This document shows positions 44,386-52,972 of a stretch of DNA of 64,000 nucleotides, piece after piece. A model generated the notes under the pieces. It was given only the letters and a program-made list of their open reading frames with translations, did no database searches and had not been told where the DNA came from. Position numbers and translations under genes: made by a program. This DNA is from Rhabdophis nuchalis. Its lineage: Eukaryota; Chordata; Lepidosauria; Squamata; Natricidae. The DNA lies in NCBI GenBank assembly GCA_039707465.1, contig CM077645.1, positions 147,494,503 through 147,558,502 of the forward strand, read 5' to 3'. Each line of letters opens with the position of its first letter. Position 1 is the stretch's first letter.

Positions 44386-44500
44386 ATCCCAATAAGGGGT
44401 ATGGCCAGCTGATGAGAACTAATAAGCTCGAAATAGATCTATCCTGGTCTCTCTCTAATTTAATTTATTGATCATCTCATAAAACTAACACACACACACA
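44386..44500 (+). mobile_element. tRNA-like hammerhead repeat, copy 2 (headless)
   Basis: Plus-strand partner of copy 1, running from the B box through the hammerhead module and the TCTCTCTCTAATTTAATTTA tail to CATAAAACTAACACACAC. Confidence 0.75.
44403..44449 (+). ncRNA. Hammerhead ribozyme module 2 (one helix II mismatch)
   Basis: Plus strand, 47 nt: GGCCAG, CUGAUGA, GAACU/AGCUC with AAUA loop (one A·C mismatch in helix II), GAAA intact, AUA/UAU with GAUC loop, AUC cleavage triplet, CUGGUC. Helix I pairs over 6 bp including one G·U. Core complete; activity likely reduced by the mismatch. Confidence 0.75.
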
Positions 44501-44665
44501 TGTATACTGTATATATATATATATATGTAATTGTTTCACAACAACCTGTTATTAGGCCCCAATTAAGGGAGGAGACATACTGTTTCCTTTCCTACCATTC
44601 GGCTCATCACCAGAGACCATCTAGACAGCAAGCCAAGAATTATGTTGTGTACTTTTTTTAGATAT

Positions 44666-44840
44666 GTGTGTTAGTTTTATGAGCTGATCAATAAATTAAA
44701 TTAGAGAGAGACCAGGATAGATGTATTTCGAGCTTATTAGCTCTCGTCAGCTGGCCATACCCTTTACTGGGATTCGAACCGGGGCTGCGTTGCATACCAG
44801 GCAAGGAGCCTAGCACTTAAGCCAAGCCAGTTCCCCTTAT
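44666..44840 (-). mobile_element. tRNA-derived SINE-like repeat with hammerhead, copy 3
   Basis: This is the most complete copy, on the minus strand. A tRNA-like head of about 75 nt has A box TGGCTTAAGTG (fits TRGYNNARNNG) and B box GGTTCGAATCC (perfect), so an internal Pol III promoter is likely. Then come a 12-nt spacer, the hammerhead (44756-44710), and a tail (TCTCTCTCTAATTTAATT ... CATAAAACTAACACA). No LINE with the same tail is in this window, so the partner is unknown. I do not recognise it as a named SINE. Confidence 0.75.
44710..44756 (-). ncRNA. Hammerhead ribozyme module 3 (complete)
   Basis: Minus strand, 47 nt, type I layout. Helix I: GGCCAG with CUGGUC (6 bp, one G·U). Core CUGACGA fits CUGANGA. 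Helix II: GAGCU/AGCUC, 5 bp, AAUA loop, with the usual G-C closing pair. Core GAAA. Helix III: AUA/UAU, 3 bp, CAUC loop. Cleavage is expected after the C of AUC (NUH rule). Every invariant core base is present. Predicted self-cleaving; short helix III may favour cleavage as a dimer, as in other minimal hammerheads. Confidence 0.82.
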
Positions 44841-44896
44841 TGCATCAGCTATATATATATTGATCAGCTCATAAAAACTAACATATATATATATGT

Positions 44897-45160
44897 CTTT
44901 GGTTGTTCGCGTTTTCTCCCGCGTAGAATTGGAAGTATCTTCACGACGTTTCGATGAAGTCTCATTCATCATCTTCAGGCTGGTGCTTCCGGCTTGGTGC
45001 TTCCAGGAGCAATGTGAGATCTCAGCCGGTTCCTCTTTTTAACTCCAAGTGGGGGTGTGAGCTGATTGGGTCGGAGCCTGTTATAGGGACTAATAGGGAC
45101 CTCTGAACAGGAGCTGTGATAATATTCTCTCATTTAAGAGTCCTGTAAATTGGCTGATGT
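44897..45160 (-). mobile_element. Possible Penelope-like element fragment
   Basis: The minus strand at 44978-44945 reads CUGAAGA, a hairpin GAUGAA/UUCAUC, then GAAACGUC. This is the hammerhead-like word typical of Penelope-like element termini, surrounded by AGAAAACGCGAACAACC. No coding part is present. Part of its far end (ATAGGGACCTCTGAACAG to ATATTCTCTCAT, about 45097-45141) recurs at 45433-45476. Confidence 0.4.
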
Positions 45161-45164
45161 ATCA

Positions 45165-45338
45165 GGGATACCGGATAGCTCAAGGCATAGAGAGGCTTGC
45201 CTCAAATGCTGGAAAGCACCGGTTCAAATCCCAGTAGAAGGAGTATGGCCAGCTGAAGAAGGCTAATAAGCCTGAAATGGATCCATCCTGGTCTCTTTAT
45301 TTTCAGCCCTTAAAAATCTAACACATATCTAAAAAAAT
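45165..45338 (+). mobile_element. tRNA-derived SINE-like repeat with hammerhead, copy 4
   Basis: Plus-strand copy of a diverged subfamily. The head has an A-box-like TAGCTCAAGGC and B box GGTTCAAATCC, then GTAGAAGGAGTAT, the hammerhead (45247-45293), and a tail TCTTTATTTTCAGCCCTTAA ending ATCTAACACATATCTAAAAA. It is clearly a separate insertion from copies 1-3 because head and tail differ throughout, yet the ribozyme is kept. Confidence 0.78.
45247..45293 (+). ncRNA. Hammerhead ribozyme module 4 (complete, covarying)
   Basis: Plus strand, 47 nt. Helix I GGCCAG/CUGGUC; core CUGAAGA; helix II AGGCU/AGCCU with AAUA loop; GAAA; helix III AUG/CAU with GAUC loop; AUC cleavage triplet. Relative to module 3, two helix II pairs (outer G-C to A-U, next A-U to G-C) and one helix III pair (A-U to G-C) changed on both strands, keeping full pairing. 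Predicted active. Confidence 0.85.
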
Positions 45339-45657
45339 GTCACACAGCAGTTATCTATTTGGTTCTCTTTCTGGATGATCTCTAGGTTGAGTCGAAGGGC
45401 AGAGAGGGATGACATTAAGTCTCCTCCCCTTATAGGGACCTCTGAACAGAAGCTGTGATAATATTCTCTCATATATATATATATGCTGGCATAGCTGGCT
45501 TCGGGGATTTTCCCGTGTATAAGGGGAAATCAATTATTGATATCATCCTTCCTCTTTACAGCACACTGTGCCCTAAGGAATGTGGCCCGTCTGTTTCATA
45601 TTTGTAAAATTCCAGGAATTATGTTTGGGATACTCTGATCCTGTGCATTTTGGGGTC

Positions 45658-45901
45658 AAAACATTTAACTTTTTAAAATCTCTTTTTTTAAAATCCATAT
45701 AAAATGGGTTTGTCCTGACAGCATGGATGATGTTGCCTGGTTTGGCTCATGAGAACTTCTGCAAGAAAACAACCAACCTCAGAGAGGATGAAAGACTCCT
45801 CATTTTGATAACAGGTTCCTCTCCGTTTCTCTCTTTTCATTTTCCCCCCCTTCTTGATGGCTTTTGATGCCAACTTTCTTCAAAATCCTCTTACACTCCA
45901 C
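45658..45901 (-). repeat. Inverted duplication, right arm
   Basis: Reverse complement of 42239-42485, from AAAACATTTAACTTTTTAAA to CCTCTTACACTCC. The left arm ends in the poly(T) of the HAL1-like element; this arm continues into unrelated DNA (GGTCAAAACATT...). Confidence 0.85.
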
Positions 45902-45902
45902 A

Positions 45903-46035
45903 ACAATGGAGACTAGGATAGATCTATTTGAGCTATTTAGCTCTCATCAGCTAGCCATACCCTTACTGGGATTCGAACAAGGGAAGTATTACATGTGAGG
46001 CAGTTGTGACACAAGCATATACTTATTCCCCTATC
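45903..46035 (-). mobile_element. tRNA-like hammerhead repeat, copy 5
   Basis: Minus strand. B box TGTTCGAATCCC, spacer AGTAAGGGTAT, hammerhead module and a truncated tail. The head is degraded. Confidence 0.7.
45911..45956 (-). ncRNA. Hammerhead ribozyme module 5 (core G deleted)
   Basis: Minus strand, 46 nt. Helix I GGCUAG/CUAGUC shows a two-sided change (C-G to U-A) against the other copies. CUGAUGA is intact, helix II is GAGCU/AGCUC with AAAU loop, but the G of GAAA is missing, so it should be inactive. Helix III AUA/UAU and the AUC site are kept. Confidence 0.72.
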
Positions 46036-46091
46036 TCAGCTGATCAGGATAGAACCAGTGGTCTAGTGGCAATTACAACTGCCTCACATGG

Positions 46092-46575
46092 AGCCATATT
46101 TGCTGGCACGCTAGTTGGGAGCTCCGGTGCATGTGTGTGCACCAGCCAGCTGATTCTTGGTCTTCTGGAGGGTCAGGGAAGGCCATTTTCACCCTCCTCA
46201 GTCTTCAGAAAAGCCTCTGGAGGCTTTGGGAGGGCAAAAAACAGCCCCAGCCTTCATTTTTCACCCTCCCTAGCCTCCAGAGGCTTTCCTGAAGCCTGGG
46301 GAGGATAAAAAAAATGGCCCTACAGAAGGCTGAAAATAAGCTGGTTGGCCCGTTGGGGCTGTTATTTGCCCTCCCCAGGCTTCAGGAAAGCCTTAGGAGC
46401 CTGGGGAGGGGTCATGCACGCATGCATGTATGAGTGATGGTTGCTCATGCATGTGCAGGTGAGTGGGGTCGTGCATGTATGCACAGATGGGTGGGGAGGA
46501 TTGCATTTGTGTGGGGAGGATAGCGTGAGCAGACACAATTTCGGCACGCCATAAGAAAAAAGTTTGCCATCACTG
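46092..46575. mobile_element. hAT element fragment (TTCGCCATCAC group)
   Basis: The right end GTTTGCCATCACTG at 46575 and the CAGGAAAGCC / GAGGGTGAAAA-type interior match 39578-40031. The left terminal repeat is missing. The internal arms around AGGCTTTCCTGAAGCC are inverted copies of each other. Confidence 0.7.
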
Positions 46576-47856
46576 CTCTAGGACAAGTTCATGGCAATAA
46601 TATTTTTTGGGGGAAACTATATTGTGCTTAATAAAGCACAGTTGGGTATGATGGAAGGTGAACATGAAGGAATAAAACTAGGACATGGGGCTACCCTGCT
46701 TACGTAGGTCAACTAACAGCAACAGCCAGGGGCTGATGACCGGTTTCCTCTTATCCATCATCCATTAATCACTCTCACTCTAATGTGGTGGAGACAGAAT
46801 TGCTTCCAGATGGACGTTGTTTTGTACTGCCAAGCAAAAGATGCTGGGTGGCTGTTTTATCCTTTTCCCCTTAATGGATTTTCTATGTCAAGAAACAAGG
46901 TGGAAGAAACAGCAGGAATAGCACTGGAAGGGTTATAAGTAGAAGTCGACCACTGTAGACTTTTGTCGGTTTTTGTGAATGAGGCTGAATCACGATGCAG
47001 TTAAAAGCTTTATCTTTAATCACCGTGGCTAAGCTCTGCGGGAGGAAGGTCAGAGAAAGAGAGTGGCTGTGTGTCCTAGTTTATACAAGGCTGTCCTCTA
47101 TTTGATTTAAAAACAAAAGGTATGAAAAGAGCACGTAAAGAGCAGTTGGCATCCAGACAGCAGTTAGAACCAGATTGAAGGTTATCTCGCCACGCTGCTC
47201 CCATGCTATTTCTAAATTCCTAATTGCTGCAAAAAAGAAAAAAAAATGCAGATCTTTTCAAGCAAGTAACCTTCATAATTGGCTAACTGTAGACAATACT
47301 TTAGGGAACAGTTATTGTATGACATTGGAAGAATTGAATCTACATTTGATTTCAGGGGATGAAATGTTTGTATTTGTTATCTTTCAACAACTGAATAAGT
47401 TTTTTTTTAAATGTGGTAAAGAAGGTAACTAAATTGTTCTGTCACAATTTTTAGTGATAAAAATTGATTTAAAAATAGTTTCCAGGCCTTTAAAATATTT
47501 TATTTTGACATCATGTTATAAACATTGTTGCATGCACCTTTTTTATTCTATTAAATAGAATAATAAAACCTTTTTAAACAAATACAAGTGATCAGAGTGG
47601 TAGTTTTAAAATCAGATTAATAATTTTAAATTTTGGTTCTGTACTGTATACATACATTAACAGATAAAACTTACTCCTTTTCTGCAGTTCCAAAAATTAT
47701 CCTACCCTTCAAGAAAAATCAATTTGACATATCTCAAATTTCAATTAGGGAAAGTTAAACTGCAGGCAAAGGATACAAAATCTTCTCAGTTGGGCTAATT
47801 TTTGTCTCCATTATATCTTGTCTCCATTATTCTTCTAAAAGATATAAAACTCCAAT
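46576..47856. other. No gene recognised
   Basis: No supported ORF and no recognised repeat; AT-rich in the second half. Confidence 0.4.
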
Positions 47857-48132
47857 CAGAGGTGGTATTGAGCAGGTTCTGACCAGTTCTGGAGAACCAG
47901 TAGCGAAAATTTTAAGTAGTTGGGAGAACTGGTAAATACCACCTCTGACTGGCCCCACCCCCATGTATCCTCTACCTTCTGGGTCCCAGCTGATTGGGAG
48001 GGAATGGGGATTTTGCACTAACCTTCCCCTGGAGTGGAGTGGGAATGGAGATTTTACAGTATCCTCCCTCTGCCACATCCACCAAACCACACCCACAGAA
48101 CTGGTAGTAAAACTTTTTGAATCCCACCACTG
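47857..48132. mobile_element. hAT-type MITE, TSD ACTCCAAT
   Basis: Ends CAGAGGTGGTATTGAGCAGG / TTGAATCCCACCACTG, with perfect 8-bp duplications ACTCCAAT (47849-47856, 48133-48140). It is the best dated member of the GGTGGxATTC group. Confidence 0.92.
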
Positions 48133-48364
48133 ACTCCAATGGCAGCAATTGGCTAGGAATGGCACTTGTTCAAAAGAGAAAGCCTTTTTACGAGTTTATG
48201 ACAATCAGATTGTAAGAAAGACTGCTTACAGTCTCACACCAGAGATTCATATTCCAAACAATTTTTTTAAAATCCTCAAGTCATAATATTTCCTTTGGAT
48301 CAAATATTTGATGTAAAAAGTCCAAGGTACCTGAATATAATAGGAGCAAAACATTTCTGTTATA

Positions 48365-48420
48365 TCCATTACTAGAAGACCACCAAGGTCCCTTCCAACC
48401 CTATTATTCTACGTTCTATG
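48365..48420 (+). mobile_element. CR1 3'-terminal scrap
   Basis: TAGAAGACCACCAAGGTCCC and CTTCCAACCCTATTATTCTA followed by an ATTCTATG-like tail: the last about 50 bp of a CR1 of an older type, with the 8-bp tail motif known from avian CR1 rather than (TATTG)n. Confidence 0.75.
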
Positions 48421-48559
48421 ATCTTCCCATCAATCCCAACTTCTGTCCAATGAACTCTATAGTCAATATGAATGAATAATCTAGCAGTTTACTATCCCTG
48501 TTCTTCTCATTTCTCTTTGGGTATTATCTAAGAGTCAGATATATGTTATTGAATTTTTC

Positions 48560-48780
48560 AAACAAGACCATGAGATGATGCTAGACGATGCCCATTTCAA
48601 CATGCCATCTCCTTTCCACAAGACATGCAAATAAAATCTACATTAGCAGGTTGTATTTATAGACAGGCATTAAACAGAGTGGAGCTGAATAATGGATGTT
48701 GCCAAGGAAATATTGTATTTTCAGCTGTTCATTTTGTATTTCTTTTTTCATGTTAGTTTCTATTAAGTGAGGTTGCCCTA
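48560..48780. other. Candidate conserved non-coding element
   Basis: Repeat-free sequence with an ATGCAAAT octamer (about 48625) and mixed composition, between transposon-rich blocks. Only texture supports this; multi-species alignment is needed. Confidence 0.2.
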
Positions 48781-49371
48781 TATCTACAAAGCTCAAAGGA
48801 TACCAATTATTCAGACAAAATAGTATAAAGTCTAAGAAGGAAAATTATTTCTAACGTCATTGCAATAAAAATTAAGATTTCTAATTGTTTCTGTGCAGTT
48901 TTAGAATTTATATGAGAAGTTATAACATGTAACCAGGCTGTAGCCAGCCTAACGCTTTCATAGGAAGAGGCAAAATAAGTAGGAGCAATCTTATCTGATC
49001 TTGCAAGGGTAATTTACAAGCTTAGAGTCATGAGAGATTAGTGGAGTGACATCTTGCAATTATTTTGAACCTGGGACCTGAGGAAGTAGATAAATGTACT
49101 CTGAATATGGGCTTTATCACCTCTGGATTAGATTCATACTCAATTTGGGTTTTTGGGGACTGGTTTGAATTATACGTATATAGTAGCTGCATTCGGCTGA
49201 TTGTTACTCCCTTGTTACAGAAAGTGAAATGCTCGCTGTATTAAGAGAGGATATCCCTCAATGCAATCATTCTGAACAATTTCTGCCCAGGTTTTAGCTT
49301 CCCCTTTGGGGGAAGGTTGCTAAGAAACTGTGGCTCGTGGCAGAATATCCTTGAAAGAACAGATTATGTAG
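48781..49371. other. No gene recognised
   Basis: No ORF or classified repeat. Confidence 0.4.
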
Positions 49372-50139
49372 ATGAACTATTGTAAGTTGAGGACTACTTT
49401 CGATCAGACATGTCCAACCTACAGCCCACAGCCCGCATGCAGCCCTGGACAGCTAGTAACGCACTCCCATAATACCCCCTGTTTATGACCTTGTAGTCCT
49501 TATGCAGCTCTATGAGAAATAATAAAACAAAATATTTAAAAATAAAGGAAGTTTGTTATTTAGACACATTAACTAAATTATATATTTTATATGGAGCCCA
49601 AGACAACTCCTTTTCACTTAACGCACCCAGGCAAGCAAAAAGGTTGGATGCCAATGATAAAAATGCTAAAATGTATGGTAAGCAGGACAGAGCTTTGTGG
49701 TACCCATGTTGAAACATGTTCCATCCTGTTTGGGACTGTATCCTGATCAGAAAGGATCTGCATCAGTGTTTCTCAACCTTGGCAACTTGAAGATGTCCGG
49801 ACTTCAATTCCTAGAATTCCCCAGCCAGCTTACCATACATTTTAGCATTTTTATCATTGGCATCCAACCTTTTTGCTTGCCTGGGTGCGTTGAGTGAAAA
49901 GGAGTTGTCTTGGGCTCCATATAAAATATATAATTTAGTTAATGTGTCTAAATAACAAACTTCCTTTATTTTTAAATATTTTGTTTTATTATTTCTCATA
50001 GAGCTGCATAAGGACTACAAGGTCGTAAACAGGGGGTATTATGGGAGTGCGTTACTAGCTGTCCAGGGCTGCATGCGGGCTGTGGGCTGTAGGTTGGACA
50101 TGTCTGATCGAAAGTAGTCCTCAACTTACAATAGTTCAT
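49372..50139. repeat. 312-bp inverted duplication with 144-bp spacer
   Basis: 49372-49683 and 49828-50139 are reverse complements of equal length; I count about two mismatches (AACGCACC context and TTTATGACC/TTTACGACC). Each arm holds a hAT-like fragment (CATGTCCAACCTACAGCCC) and a stub of the mariner-type MITE that continues only from the right arm. The spacer has half of a palindromic hAT MITE (from about 49764), cut at the right arm. Confidence 0.92.
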
Positions 50140-50496
50140 TTAGGGACTGTTTGAAGTTACGATAGGACTGAAAAAGAGTTATGATTGTTTTTCACGCTTA
50201 CGACCACTGCAGCATCCCCATGGCCATGTAATCAAAATTCAAACACTTGGCAACTGACTCATATTTATGATGCTTGCAGTTTCCCAGGGTCCCGTGATCA
50301 CCTTTTGCGACCGTCCGACAAGTAGTCAATAGGAAAGCCAGATTCACTTAACAACCAGGTTAATAAACAACTGCAGTGATTCATTTAACAACTGTGGCAA
50401 GAAAGGTCGTGAAATGGAGCAAAACTCACTTAACAAATGTCTCATTTAACAACATAAATTTGGGACTCCATCGTGGTCGTACGTCAAGCACTACCT
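50112..50496. mobile_element. Mariner-type MITE, complete copy
   Basis: Runs from AGTAGTCCTCAACTTACAAT to the inverted end CGTCAAGCACTACCTA. It contains the ordered family words GACCACTGCAGCATCCCCAT, AACACTTGGCAACTGACTCA and CTTAACAACCAGGTTA. Its left end is part of the inverted duplication. Confidence 0.78.
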
Positions 50497-50717
50497 ATAT
50501 GTGAAGATGATGGGAGAGGACCAGTTTGAGATAAAGTATCTATTTCCATTGCTTAGCAAGACAGTTGATAAATGAATTTTGACCCATTTTATAACCTTTC
50601 TTGCCATAGAAAGGAACACTAAAGTTCTAAGTCTTGTCACTTTTTTCAGTGCTGTTGTAACTTTGAATAATCACTAAATGCATGGTTGTAAGTTGAGGAC
50701 TATTATAATAGTTTATT

Positions 50718-50954
50718 CCGTGGTGGGATTCAAATTTTTTTACTACCAGTTTTGTGGGTGTGGCTTGTTGCGTGTGGCATGGCTTGGTGGGCATGACAGC
50801 GGAAGGATACTGCAAAATCCCCATTTTCAGCTGGGACTCAGGAGGCAGAGAATAGATGGTCAGTCAGAGGTAGTATTTACCAGTTCTTTGAACTACTCAA
50901 AATTTCCCTGCTGGTTCGCCAGAACTGGTCAGAACCTGCTGAATACCACCTCTG
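50718..50954. mobile_element. hAT-type MITE (GGTGGxATTC group)
   Basis: Starts CCGTGGTGGGATTCAAATT and ends GAATACCACCTCTG. Same body as 47857-48132 in reverse orientation. The target duplication is only partly recognisable. Confidence 0.78.
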
Positions 50955-51132
50955 AGATTATCTGAATTTGGAGTAGAAGTCTTACTTCTTCCACATCGAT
51001 CACAGTCAATGAAATAGAGTCCTTGGGATTGATGCGTCTACCTTTTCTGCTGTTTGAAAAAAACCTCCTTTATTGCCAGGATTTTACAGACACTTGCCAA
51101 GACCAGCCTGAATGTTTTTGAAATACAGAATT

Positions 51133-51198
51133 GGAGGAAGGAAGGAAGGAAGGAAGGAAGGAAGGAAGGAAGGAAGGAAGGAAGGAAGGAAGGAAGGA

Positions 51199-51269
<71 letters not shown>
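51133..51269. repeat. Compound (GGAA)n-(GGCA)n microsatellite
   Basis: About 17 GGAA units change abruptly at 51200 into about 17 GGCA units with no mixing. Confidence 0.97.
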
Positions 51270-51271
<2 letters not shown>

Positions 51272-51789
51272 TTTATGTTTCCTGAAAAGTCTGTAAATAG
51301 ATTGTGCCCTATGAATGACTCAAAGGGAAGAGGTACTTGTTGAAATATCTGTTTTATTACCAAAATAACTGACTGATTTTGAGTGTTATGATCTCTGGGC
51401 AGCGGATGGGACATCATTTTCTATCCTGCTTCAGGCACAAAATGTCTTTGACAGCCCCAGCCTTGCCCATTCCTAATTAAGGCACTATTTTTGGCTTCAG
51501 AGTGAATTTTGGAGCAAGGGAATTCTTTTTTAAAACCTCTTTTGGCATCAAGCCATTGGTTCGATCCCCCTTCCCTCCCCCCCACCCCCAAGCAGCCTTA
51601 GCAAACATGTAATCTAGCACAGATACTTCTAAACAATCTCAAAATAGCTTGGGAAGATCAATCACAGTGGAGTCGTAATTTAGCTGTAAAAAAGAAAAGA
51701 ACACATCACACCATCCTGTACCTGGCCAGCCGGTTTGGAAAGACAACATGAGATTAGAAAAGCTACTCCCAAAGAGAAGCTGCCACTGA

Positions 51790-52110
51790 TGAATTGTCAC
51801 TTTAATTTATGGCTGCAATAACACAGCCTGCATGGATTCTCTGTGATTCAATAACAATAATCTCTTATTTCTGCAAGCTGCTCGGTGAAACTGCATCTGT
51901 GTCCCAGAATGAAATGCATCTCAATATGGCCATCATTCCTTTCCTTCTGAAAGAAATGGTGATTTCCAATGCCGTCTCTTTAGATTGCGCTGGACGATAT
52001 TCTTGTCATCACCGCCAGAGTAAGCCATAATTATTGATTTGGGTTTATATGACATTTAAAAGCAGATAACCTTGAAGCTGAGATATAAAACATGTTTACT
52101 GGATGCCTTC
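51790..52110. other. Candidate conserved non-coding element
   Basis: Repeat-free, mixed-composition sequence (GGCTGCAATAACACAGCC; AATGAAATGCATCTCAATA; GCCATAATTATTGATTTGGG with a homeodomain-like ATAATTATTGAT core). It is typical of vertebrate conserved enhancers in texture. A 73-residue ORF here has no recognisable domain. Confidence 0.3.
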
Positions 52111-52587
52111 AGACTTCCTGGACATCGATCATATAGTTTGATCAATTGCTTCACATTTAGGTTAGTTCAGCAGAAAAATTGCTATTGAAAACGATAGTCA
52201 AGTCTAGACAGGCACCCTGGCACATTAAATCACATCATGAATAAGTTGCCTGCTGGTGGACACGATCGGATTCTTCCTGTTTCTGGTTTCCAATTTGGCA
52301 TGGCTCCTTGAGTCAGATCTCCAAACCTAGGATTGCTAGTTTGTGTGTTTATGGTACGCCTTTCTCTGACCACTCCCAGGATCTTGTCTTTCACTCTCTT
52401 CTTTTTAAGTGTAATTATTGTAAATGTCAGTGTACATATTTTGGTAGAACAACCTTTTAGATGAAGCATCATCATTTGCTGTTCCCGTTGTGAACGCCTT
52501 ATGAAAGTCGGGTGTCAAACAAGGAAGTCGATGTTTGTCAATTTTGTGCCTGCAATGTAAATCATAAATCTTATAAATGATGTAGAG

Positions 52588-52972
52588 CAGGGGTCCCCAA
52601 CCTTTTTTGCACAAGGGACCGGTTTCATTTAAAAAAAAATTCTGCAGACCGGCTGGCGTAGAGGAGGAGCAGGGGGGGGGGACAGGCGGCCCATGCGCAC
52701 ATGGGGGGAGTCGGCTCACTCGGCCCTCTAGAGCCTCCAACGGCGCGAATGGCCGCACCTGCGCCTGCGCACGTGGGAGGGGAGTCGGCTCACTCGGCCC
52801 TCTAGGGCCTCCAATGGCGCGAACAGCTGCGCCTGCGCTCTCCCACATCCGGTGCGCGCTCTGCCCAGGGGGCTGCCCCCTCCTCCCTCCTCCTCCTCTC
52901 CGGGCCTGCGGCCCGGTTCCTATCAAGCCACGGACCAGCACCGGTCCACGGCCCGGGGGTTGGGGACCCCTG
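52588..52972. mobile_element. hAT-Charlie-like element, TSD ATGTAGAR
   Basis: 385 bp, ends CAGGGGTCCCCAACCTTTT / GGGGGTTGGGGACCCCTG. Flanks ATGTAGAG / ATGTAGAA match at seven of eight positions. Reverse orientation of the family member at 16117-16472. An internal CG-rich segment of about 60 bp is repeated (TCGGCTCACTCGGCCCTCTA at about 52711 and 52785). Confidence 0.9.

Larger units (their letters stand above)
43767..44890. repeat. Three tandem ~370-390-bp units
   Basis: A block with AAGGGAGGAGACATACTGTT and CGGCTCATCAC begins at about 43767, 44138 and 44528 (periods 371 and 390). Each block is followed by material of the hammerhead tRNA-like repeat. Unit 1 has lost most of it and carries a hAT MITE, unit 2 has an inverted pair of copies, and unit 3 has one full copy. 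CA and TA dinucleotide runs separate the units. Confidence 0.8.

Noticed and set aside
44766..44840. A functional tRNA gene
   Set aside because: A and B boxes are good, but the T-arm and acceptor pairing are poor, no terminator follows, and the sequence recurs as a repeat head; it is a SINE head.
49512..49999. Two identical small proteins on opposite strands
   Set aside because: They are the same non-coding frame in the two arms of the inverted duplication.
51054..51417. Lys/Glu/Gly/Arg and Leu/Pro/Ser/Phe repeat ORFs (also at 34.9 kb)
   Set aside because: Translations of GGAA and GGCA arrays.
51787..51812. CTGATGA near 51787 as another hammerhead
   Set aside because: No GAAA at the right spacing and no helix II hairpin follows.
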